A stretch of DNA of 14,731 bases, taken from contig DJRI01000072.1 in assembly GCA_002440045.1 (NCBI GenBank), positions 1 to 14,731 of the forward strand, given 5' to 3'. Both the position numbers and the translations under genes were made by a program. This document shows, piece by piece, positions 5,646-12,208 of this stretch. Position 1 is the first letter of the stretch; each line of letters begins with the position of its first letter. Source of the DNA: Ruminococcaceae bacterium UBA6364 (GTDB lineage Bacteria; Bacillota; Clostridia; Oscillospirales; Acutalibacteraceae). Below the pieces are notes generated by a model that worked only from the letters and a program-made list of their open reading frames with translations, ran no database searches and was not told the DNA's origin.

Positions 5646-7325
5646 ATGAAAACAAAACGAATTATTTCGCTTTTACTCGCAGTAACCTTTATGCTGCTTT
5701 CTTCAACTGCGGCATTTGCCGCGCGCCGCAAATGCACCTGCCATAATTCACCAGTTATAATAGTTAACGGTATGGGCGGCTTTTCTTACTACGTTGACGA
5801 GGGCACCGAAAACGAGCATTCGGTTTTCCCGCCCGAAAACGCGAAGCTTGCTTCAACGGTTGCCGCCGTAACACCGGGGCTTCTTGCAATGCTCGGCAAA
5901 AACAACGTTCCGTTTGAAACCGTCGGAATCCCCGCGATATACGACCTTTTAAAAGAATTCGGCTGTTCAAAAGACGGCTCTTCGACATATAACGTAACAA
6001 CATACGTTTATAAGGACTCTATAGACAACTACCCCGAGGTCCTTTCCGAAACGACCAACGAAGGCGGAATGGCGGCTTCGGCATACGAAAGGCTCGAAAA
6101 AGACCACGCCTATCGCTACACCTACGACTGGCGTATGTCGCCGCTCACAAACGCTGAAAACCTTAGAAGCTTTGTTGAGCTTGCAAAGAAAAAATCGGGT
6201 CACGACAAAGTTAACATCATCTGCTGCAGCATGGGCGGCATTCAGACCATGGGCTATATCTACAAATACGGCACAGCCGATATAGACTCGATTTCGTTTA
6301 TGTCGTCAACCTTTACGGGCGTTGATATGATAGGCGATATTCTTACAAAGAATATTGACATTGACTTTAACGGGCTTTGCAATTATCTTGAAGGCCTCGG
6401 CGACAAAGAGACCGTTAAAACAATAAGTGACGCACTAAAGCTTCTCGGCGCTTCGGGCTTTACCGACAACGCCGTCGATTATCTTCTTGAAACCGAGCTT
6501 GACAACATATACGACGAAGTGCTTATACCTGTTTTCGGCTATATGGGCGGCATTTGGGCGCTTTGCAGAGACGACAAATACGAAGAAGCAAAATCGGTTA
6601 TTCTTAAAGACGCAGACCCCTCGTTTGTTGAGCTTATCGACGAATTTCACTACAACGTTTTAAACAAGGTTGACGAAATTCTTTATAAGGCGCAAAAAGA
6701 CGGTATGAGAATACACGTTTTCGCCCACTATGACTTCGGCCCCGTACCGCTTTATAAAAGAGCTTCGCTTCACAACTCCGACAATATTCTTGAAACCGCG
6801 CTTATGGGCGGCTTTGCAACGGTTGCACCCTACGGCAAAACGCTCGGCGACGCTTCTTACAAAGCAAAAGGCACCGTCTGCTCGGACGAAAGCCACTTGC
6901 ACATCTCGCCCGACAGGGTAATAGACGCTTCGACCTGCCTTTTCCCCGAATACACATGGTTTGTAAAAGGCGTGTCGCACGTCAGGGTTGACCGCGGCTC
7001 GGATTATGAAGAGCTTTTGTGGAAGCTTGTTTTTTCAAAAGAACAGCTTACCGTTCACAGCTTTAAGCAATATCCGCAGTTCCTTTATCCGATTTTCAAC
7101 GAAGACCGCGCAAACCGCCATTCTTACGGCGATGTTGACGGCGACGGGCATGTTACCGTCTCGGACGCGCGCCTTGCGCTTTTGTGTGCGCTTGAAATTG
7201 AAGAGCTTTCAATATACGCCCGCTCTGCGGCGAACCGCGACGGCTCGGATGTTGTTACAACCGAAAGCGCGCGAAACATTTTGAAATACGCCCTCGGAAT
7301 TGACGGGGCACCCGATAACGAATAA
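5646..7325 (+). CDS. Secreted alpha/beta hydrolase (LCAT/lipase-like) with C-terminal type I dockerin
   Basis: A 559-residue exported protein. The signal peptide is residues 1 to about 25 (KTKR, a hydrophobic core, then a cut near AAFA). The body (about 34-490) resembles lecithin:cholesterol acyltransferase/lipase-type hydrolases: the early strand VIIVNGMGG (37-45), the YDWRMSP motif (160-166), and a nucleophile elbow CCSMGG with S195. D423 or D427 and H445 (KGVSHVRV) are plausible remaining triad members. Residues 495-553 form a dockerin with two repeats. The first Ca loop, DVDGDGHVTVSD, is intact; the second, NRDGSDVVTTES, is degenerate. I chose ATG 5646, after AGGGGGA (5634-5640), because it starts the signal peptide; upstream in-frame codons lie in the promoter. 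The elbow lacks the usual Gly-x at the first two positions. Substrate is unknown; a lipid or ester is inferred. Confidence 0.8.
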   Translation: MKTKRIISLLLAVTFMLLSSTAAFAARRKCTCHNSPVIIVNGMGGFSYYVDEGTENEHSVFPPENAKLASTVAAVTPGLLAMLGKNNVPFETVGIPAIYDLLKEFGCSKDGSSTYNVTTYVYKDSIDNYPEVLSETTNEGGMAASAYERLEKDHAYRYTYDWRMSPLTNAENLRSFVELAKKKSGHDKVNIICCSMGGIQTMGYIYKYGTADIDSISFMSSTFTGVDMIGDILTKNIDIDFNGLCNYLEGLGDKETVKTISDALKLLGASGFTDNAVDYLLETELDNIYDEVLIPVFGYMGGIWALCRDDKYEEAKSVILKDADPSFVELIDEFHYNVLNKVDEILYKAQKDGMRIHVFAHYDFGPVPLYKRASLHNSDNILETALMGGFATVAPYGKTLGDASYKAKGTVCSDESHLHISPDRVIDASTCLFPEYTWFVKGVSHVRVDRGSDYEELLWKLVFSKEQLTVHSFKQYPQFLYPIFNEDRANRHSYGDVDGDGHVTVSDARLALLCALEIEELSIYARSAANRDGSDVVTTESARNILKYALGIDGAPDNE

Positions 7326-7342
7326 CAAAGGCAGGAGATATT

Positions 7343-9112
7343 ATGCAAAGATTACTTACCCGTTGGGGCAAAGAATTAGATAAAAACGCCCCCCTTAACG
7401 ACTACCCCAGACCCCAGATGGCGCGCGACAGCTTTATTAACCTTAACGGCGTGTGGGAATACGCCATTTATGACGAAAACAAAAAGTTCAGCGGCTATCA
7501 GGGCGAAATTGTTGTTCCGTTCAGCCCCGAAACCATTTTAAGCGGAGTTGAAAAAGCGGTAAAGCCCACCGACATTCTTTATTACCGCAGAACGTTTGAG
7601 TTTAAAAAGACAAATCACCGCGTTCTTCTTCACTTCGGCGCGGTTGACTATGAGTGCACGGTAACTCTCAACGGCAGAGAACTGGGCTCACACAAGGGCG
7701 GCTATCTTCCGTTCACCTTTGACGTTACCGCGTCAATTCTCGACGGTGTAAACGATTTAAGGCTCACTGTAAAAGACCCCTCCAACACAGGAGTGGGCGC
7801 GCGCGGAAAGCAGACCTTTAACCGCGGTCAGATTTGGTACACGCCGCAGTCGGGCATTTGGCAGACGGTTTGGATTGAAGAAGTGTGCGAGGATTATATA
7901 AGCGCAATAAAGCTTACGCCCGACATTGACGAAAACACGCTCACAATTGAGCTTTCGTTCAGCGACAAATCCATTCACGAGTGCGCCGCAATAGCGCTTG
8001 ACGGCGACGACGTAAAAGCCGCCTGCAAAATTATTGACGGCAAAGGCGTTATGGCGCTTTCGGACTACACACTTTGGACTCCCGAAGAGCCTAAGCTCTA
8101 CACGCTTAAAATCGCCGCCGGAAACGACCGTATCGAAAGCTATTTCGGTATGAGAAAATTCAGCCGCGGCATTGCAAAAGACGGTTTCCCGAGGTTTATG
8201 CTCAACAACAAGCCCTATTTCTTTAACGGACTTCTCGACCAGGGCTATTGGAGCGACGGTATGTACACCGCGCCCTCTGACGAAGCGCTGATTTATGACA
8301 TAAAAACCATGAAGGAGCTTGGCTTCAACACATTAAGAAAGCACATCAAAATAGAACCGCTTCGTTGGTATTATCACTGCGACAGGCTCGGAATGATTGT
8401 GTGGCAGGATATGATAAACGGCGGCAGAGAATATAACTTTGCGGCAATCGGCGTCGCGCCGTTTTTCGGGCTTCTTACGGCAAACAAAAAAATCGGCCGC
8501 ATAACCGACGGCGAAAAGAATTACAAATTCTATTCGCGCGAGGATAAAGAGGGCAGAGACGAATATTACCGCGATTCAAAGCTTATGATAGACCACCTTT
8601 ACAACGTAACCTCGCTTGCTTTGTGGGTTCCCTTTAACGAGGCGTGGGGTCAGTTTGACAGCGTAAAGGCGTGCGACTTTTACCGCGAAAACGACCCGAC
8701 AAGGCTTATTGACCACGCAAGCGGCTGGGTTGACCACGGCGCGGGCGACGTGAACAGCTTCCACATCTATTTCACGCCGTTCTGGTTCCCGAAATTTTCA
8801 AAGGACGACGACCGTCCGATAGCTCTCACGGAGTTCGGCGGCTTTTCGATGCGCCCCGAGGGTCACGCGTTTAACCTTGACAAGCTTTTCGGCTACAGAA
8901 TTTACAAATCGCAGGAAAGCTTTGACGCCGCAATTAAAAAGCTTTATGAAAACAGGGTAGCCCCCGCCATAGCGCGCGGACTTTCGGCGGCAATTTATAC
9001 CGAAGTGAGCGACGTTGAGGACGAAGTTAACGGACTTCTTTCATATGACCGCGAGGTTCTTAAGGTTACGCCCGAAATTATGAAAAAAGCAAACGAAAAA
9101 ATAAAGCTTTAA
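7343..9112 (+). CDS. Glycoside hydrolase family 2 protein (beta-galactosidase/glucuronidase-like)
   Basis: A 589-residue protein with no signal peptide, so probably cytoplasmic. Domain order is GH2: a sugar-binding jelly roll (about 28-180, with LNGVWEY and the GRELGSHKGGYLPFTFDVT region), an immunoglobulin-like sandwich (about 183-275), and a TIM barrel (about 285-589). In the barrel the acid/base is E433 in VPFNEAWGQFDS, and the likely nucleophile is E497 in ALTEFGGFS. The C-terminal extensions of large LacZ enzymes are absent. The substrate (galactoside, glucuronide, mannoside or other) cannot be decided from the motifs. The start has AGGAGA (7333-7338) and the gene lies 17 nt after the dockerin hydrolase. 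It probably processes an imported oligosaccharide. Confidence 0.87.
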   Translation: MQRLLTRWGKELDKNAPLNDYPRPQMARDSFINLNGVWEYAIYDENKKFSGYQGEIVVPFSPETILSGVEKAVKPTDILYYRRTFEFKKTNHRVLLHFGAVDYECTVTLNGRELGSHKGGYLPFTFDVTASILDGVNDLRLTVKDPSNTGVGARGKQTFNRGQIWYTPQSGIWQTVWIEEVCEDYISAIKLTPDIDENTLTIELSFSDKSIHECAAIALDGDDVKAACKIIDGKGVMALSDYTLWTPEEPKLYTLKIAAGNDRIESYFGMRKFSRGIAKDGFPRFMLNNKPYFFNGLLDQGYWSDGMYTAPSDEALIYDIKTMKELGFNTLRKHIKIEPLRWYYHCDRLGMIVWQDMINGGREYNFAAIGVAPFFGLLTANKKIGRITDGEKNYKFYSREDKEGRDEYYRDSKLMIDHLYNVTSLALWVPFNEAWGQFDSVKACDFYRENDPTRLIDHASGWVDHGAGDVNSFHIYFTPFWFPKFSKDDDRPIALTEFGGFSMRPEGHAFNLDKLFGYRIYKSQESFDAAIKKLYENRVAPAIARGLSAAIYTEVSDVEDEVNGLLSYDREVLKVTPEIMKKANEKIKL

Positions 9113-9113
9113 T

Positions 9114-9839
9114 ATGCCGAACAAAGAAGATTTCAGTTTAACGCTGACTCCCGTTGCCTTTGTTGAAAACGATTTTACGGGAAGCTTCGGTATTCCGCGC
9201 CAAAGCGGGCTTGCAAAAAGCATTGTGTCTCAAATAATTTTTTGCGACGGCTTTTGCGACAAAAACGCGCTTCGCGGAATTGAGCAATACTCTCATCTTT
9301 GGCTTATCTGGGGCTTTTCCGAAAATTTTTCAAAGGGCTTTTCACCGACCGTGCGCCCGCCGAAGCTCGGCGGAAACACGCGGGTTGGCGTGTTTGCCAC
9401 GCGCTCGCCGTTCAGGCCGAACCCCTTGGGGCTGTCGTGCGTTGAGCTTTTGGGCGTTAAAAGCAAAAACGGCAGGCTTTGTCTTGAAGTTGCGGGGGCT
9501 GACATTAAAAGCGGCTCGCCCGTTTACGACATAAAGCCGTATATACCTTATGCCGACATAAAAAGCGGCGCTTCGGGCGGCTTTTCGGAGGAACACAAAA
9601 ACGACTTTAAAAACGTTGTTTTTGAAGAAGAGGTTAAAAACGCCCTGCCCGAAGATATTCTTTTTTCACTGCGCGAGGTTTTGAGCCTTGACCCGAAACC
9701 GCAATATAAAACGGGTGGCAAGGTTTATAAAATGACCTTCGGCGAATATGAAATAAGCTTTTTGTCAGACGGCGGCGACATAACGGTAACAAACGCCGCA
9801 AGGAGGGGAAAATATGTGCCGGATACCAAAGGCGTTTAA
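9114..9839 (+). CDS. trmO: tRNA (N6-threonylcarbamoyladenosine(37)-N6)-methyltransferase TrmO (TsaA/YaeB family)
   Basis: A 241-residue member of the TsaA/UPF0066 family. TrmO uses S-adenosylmethionine to methylate t6A37 to m6t6A in tRNA-Thr. The diagnostic stretches are present: LGGNTRVGVFATRSPFRPNP (85-104), directly followed by LGLS, and GADIKSGSPVYDIKPYIPYA (128-147). The fold is an SAM-binding beta-barrel acting as a dimer, with a C-terminal region here to 241, close to the E. coli length. The ATG comes one base after the GH2 stop and has no SD, so translation is probably coupled to GH2. The 3' end overlaps the next gene by 26 nt. Confidence 0.9.
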   Translation: MPNKEDFSLTLTPVAFVENDFTGSFGIPRQSGLAKSIVSQIIFCDGFCDKNALRGIEQYSHLWLIWGFSENFSKGFSPTVRPPKLGGNTRVGVFATRSPFRPNPLGLSCVELLGVKSKNGRLCLEVAGADIKSGSPVYDIKPYIPYADIKSGASGGFSEEHKNDFKNVVFEEEVKNALPEDILFSLREVLSLDPKPQYKTGGKVYKMTFGEYEISFLSDGGDITVTNAARRGKYVPDTKGV

Positions 9840-10800
9840 AAATTTCAAATGTACCGCGTCGGGGTGCAGCGATAACTGCTGCATCGGCTGGGAAATAGAC
9901 ATTGACTCTGACACTCTTATAAAATACAAAAACGTCACGGGCGGCTTTTCGGATGAATTAAGGCGCGGCATAACCTTTTCTTCCGACGGCTCTTTGTGCT
10001 TTAAGCTGATAAACGAGCGGTGCTTTTTTCTTGACGAAAACAACCTTTGCAGAATATACAAAACACTCGGCAAGGACGCGCTTTGCGACATCTGCCGCGA
10101 GCACCCGCGGTTTTATAACGACTACGGCAGCATTTTGGAAGAGGGCTTCGGGCTTCAGTGCGAAGAAGCGGTAAGGCTTCTTTTTGAGGGCGGCGGCATA
10201 AATTTAAGCGACGTTTCTTACGAAAAAAATCTTTCGCTCTCTTCTTTTGAGGACGAAAGAGCCGCGGCGGTATTCGATTTGAGAGACAGAATTTTTTCGT
10301 TTATTTACGATGAAACGCTTTCTCTCGGCGCGGTTTTTAAAAAAGCCGCAGCCGAAGCGGAGCGCACTCAAAAAAGTCTTTTCGGCGGCTTTTGCGAAGC
10401 GGATATTTTAAAAAGCGACGTTCTTTTGCGCTATATGGGCGATATGGAGCCTGTTGACGGTGTTTGGCCTTCGCTTGTTGAAAAAATGCTTCATGCGCTC
10501 CCCGCTTTAAAGAGCATAAGAAAAGAAATTACGTCATATTATGCCGAAAGAGGGCGCCAATACAGGCAGATTTTTTCTTACCTTTTATACCGCCACCTTT
10601 TTGACGCCGTTTACGACGGCGAAACGGCGGCGCGCACGGCATTTTGCATAAACTTTGTAAATATGCTCAGACTTTATGACGCCTACATAATAAAAGAAAA
10701 CGGCGCGTTTTCAAAAAACGACGCATTAAACACGGTTAAATACCTTTCAAAGCAGATTGAATACAGCGAAGAAAACACCGAGCTTTTAATGTTTGTTTAA
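9814..10800 (+). CDS. FliB-like (flagellin lysine-N-methylase family) Cys-rich protein
   Basis: A 328-residue protein. The first 120 residues are very Cys-rich: KCTASGCSDNCCIGWEIDID (12-31, C13, C18, C22, C23), then C62, C70 (RCFFLDENNLC), C79, C91, C94 (CDICREHPRFY) and C116. This matches the N-terminal cysteine pattern of the FliB/YkgJ-type family, in which Salmonella FliB methylates lysines of flagellin. The rest (about 120-328) is helical and not otherwise recognisable. No flagellar gene lies in the window, so the methylase name is by family only; another protein target is possible. ATG 9814 is preceded by AGGAGGGG (9801-9808), a strong SD inside trmO, giving a 26-nt overlap. It is the last gene of the operon, with no clear terminator before the next promoter. 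Confidence 0.75.
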   Translation: MCRIPKAFKNFKCTASGCSDNCCIGWEIDIDSDTLIKYKNVTGGFSDELRRGITFSSDGSLCFKLINERCFFLDENNLCRIYKTLGKDALCDICREHPRFYNDYGSILEEGFGLQCEEAVRLLFEGGGINLSDVSYEKNLSLSSFEDERAAAVFDLRDRIFSFIYDETLSLGAVFKKAAAEAERTQKSLFGGFCEADILKSDVLLRYMGDMEPVDGVWPSLVEKMLHALPALKSIRKEITSYYAERGRQYRQIFSYLLYRHLFDAVYDGETAARTAFCINFVNMLRLYDAYIIKENGAFSKNDALNTVKYLSKQIEYSEENTELLMFV

Positions 10801-10814
10801 TAATTTGACATCTA

Positions 10815-10843
10815 TTTACAAAACCGCCGATTTATGTTACAAT
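10815..10843 (+). promoter_or_regulatory. Promoter of the glycerophosphotransferase genes
   Basis: TTTACA (10815-10820), a 17-nt spacer and TACAAT (10838-10843), each 5/6 to consensus. There is an extended -10 element TGT-TACAAT (TG at 10835-10836). The predicted start of transcription is near 10850. Confidence 0.65.
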
Positions 10844-10848
10844 TAAAA

Positions 10849-10885
10849 AAAGCCGCAGTGAAACACCTGTTTAAAAAGCGGTTTT
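10849..10885 (+). other. Leader hairpin, possible attenuator, before the first glycerophosphotransferase gene
   Basis: AAAGCCGC (10849-10856) pairs with GCGGTTTT (10878-10885) through 8 bp including one G-U. The loop is 21 nt and itself contains AAAC-ACCT-GTTT (10861-10872). It would begin at the predicted 5' end of the mRNA and finish 6 nt before the SD GGGGG (10892-10896). The same right arm also pairs perfectly with AAAACCGC (10820-10827), available only in read-through transcripts from upstream. It could act as a weak terminator, an attenuator or a 5' stabiliser. Confidence 0.4.
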
Positions 10886-10904
10886 GTTTACGGGGGTAAA
10901 AATT

Positions 10905-12152
10905 TTGGCAAAGCTACGAAAGCTTTTAATAAACATTGCAAAAAAACACCGATGGCTCCTTAATTTTTTAAGGGGCTTAAGGTATGCGTATTTCAGACTG
11001 CGCTTTATGTTTTTTTATTATACCCAAAAGACTGATTCGCGCATTGTGCTTTTTGACGCCTACATGGGGCGGCAGTTTGCGTGCAGTCCGAAGGCTATTT
11101 ACCTCGAAATGCTGAACGACCCGCGTTTTTCGGACTTTAAGTTTGTGTGGGCGTTCAGAAATCCCGGGGATTTTTCTTACCTTAAAGGCAACAAAAACAC
11201 TTTAACCACAGTCTATGAAAGCGGCGAATATTTTAAATATTGCGCCAAAGCGAAGTATTGGATAACAAACTCGCGCCTTAACGAGGCAATTAAAAAGAAA
11301 CCCGAGCAGGTTTATATCCAATGCTGGCACGGCACGCCCCTGAAAAAGCTCGGCTACGACATAGAGGTCAAGGGCGGCAACGCCATGAACTCTGTTGCTG
11401 ATATACAGCACAAATATAAAATCGACTCAAAAAGATATACATATATGATTTCGCCCTCGCCGTTCTGCACCGAAAAATTTGCTTCGGCGTTTGACCTTGA
11501 GCACCCCGAAATTATAAAAGAAGTTGGCTACCCGAGAAACGACGCGCTCTTTAAATACACCGAAAGCAACGTTGAAAGAATAAAAACGGAACTCGGTATT
11601 CCCGAAGATAAGCGCGTTATTCTTTACGCACCCACCTGGCGCGACGACTGCCACGAATCCGGCAAGGGCTATGTTTATAAAGCTCAGCTCGATTTTAAAA
11701 GACTGCGCGACGCTTTGGGCGATAAATTCGTGCTTCTTTTCAGAACACACTATTTCATTTCAAACTATATAGACCTTTCGGAATTTGAGGGCTTTGTTTA
11801 CAACGTCAGCCGCCACAACGACATAAACGAGCTGTACATTATAAGCGATATGCTCATAACCGACTATTCAAGCGTCTTTTTTGACTTTGCAAACCTTAAA
11901 AGACCGATTATCTTTTATATGTACGATTACGACAGCTACAAAACAAAGCTCCGTGATTTTTACATAGATGTTTCAACGCTTCCGGGGCCGATTGTCAAAA
12001 CACAGGACGAGCTTCAAAGCGCCATAGCTTCATACAAAGAAAACGCCCCGCTTTATAATGACAAATATACGGCGTTTCTTGAAAAATTCTGTCCCAAAGA
12101 CGACGGCTTTGCCGCAAAACGCGTTGTGGATTGCTGTATTGAACACAATTAA
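10905..12152 (+). CDS. CDP-glycerol glycerophosphotransferase family protein (TagB/TagF-like)
   Basis: A 415-residue protein of the Glyphos_transf family, which transfers glycerol-phosphate (or a similar polyol-phosphate) from its CDP-activated form to a lipid-linked acceptor during teichoic-acid-like polymer assembly at the inner membrane face. Family motifs: CWHGTPLKKLG (140-150, with the proposed catalytic His), GYPRND (208-213), YAPTWR (241-246), RTHYF (280-284) and ITDYSSVFFDFA (318-329). The N-terminal 45 residues are basic and aromatic (KLRKLLINIAKKHRWLLNFL), suiting membrane association. I chose TTG 10905 because GGGGG (10892-10896) is 8 nt upstream; TTG 10884, seven codons earlier, has no SD. 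Whether it is a primase or a polymerase cannot be told. It lies 56 nt before a paralogue. Confidence 0.85.
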   Translation: MAKLRKLLINIAKKHRWLLNFLRGLRYAYFRLRFMFFYYTQKTDSRIVLFDAYMGRQFACSPKAIYLEMLNDPRFSDFKFVWAFRNPGDFSYLKGNKNTLTTVYESGEYFKYCAKAKYWITNSRLNEAIKKKPEQVYIQCWHGTPLKKLGYDIEVKGGNAMNSVADIQHKYKIDSKRYTYMISPSPFCTEKFASAFDLEHPEIIKEVGYPRNDALFKYTESNVERIKTELGIPEDKRVILYAPTWRDDCHESGKGYVYKAQLDFKRLRDALGDKFVLLFRTHYFISNYIDLSEFEGFVYNVSRHNDINELYIISDMLITDYSSVFFDFANLKRPIIFYMYDYDSYKTKLRDFYIDVSTLPGPIVKTQDELQSAIASYKENAPLYNDKYTAFLEKFCPKDDGFAAKRVVDCCIEHN

Positions 12153-12208
12153 ACTTTTATTCAAATCTCATTAAATTAAAAGCTGACAGCTTACAGAAGG
12201 GGAATTTT

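Noticed and set aside
10805..10810. Perfect TTGACA box
   Set aside because: The only good -10 (10838-10843) is 27 nt away; TTTACA at 10815-10820 has the correct 17-nt spacing.
10884..10904. TTG 10884 as the start of the first glycerophosphotransferase gene
   Set aside because: It lies in the leader hairpin arm with no SD upstream, whereas TTG 10905 has GGGGG at 8 nt.
12180..12192. Palindrome AAGCTG-A-CAGCTT before the fused GT gene
   Set aside because: There is no T tract after it and its loop is too short for a stable hairpin, so it is not a terminator. A binding site cannot be supported from one copy.
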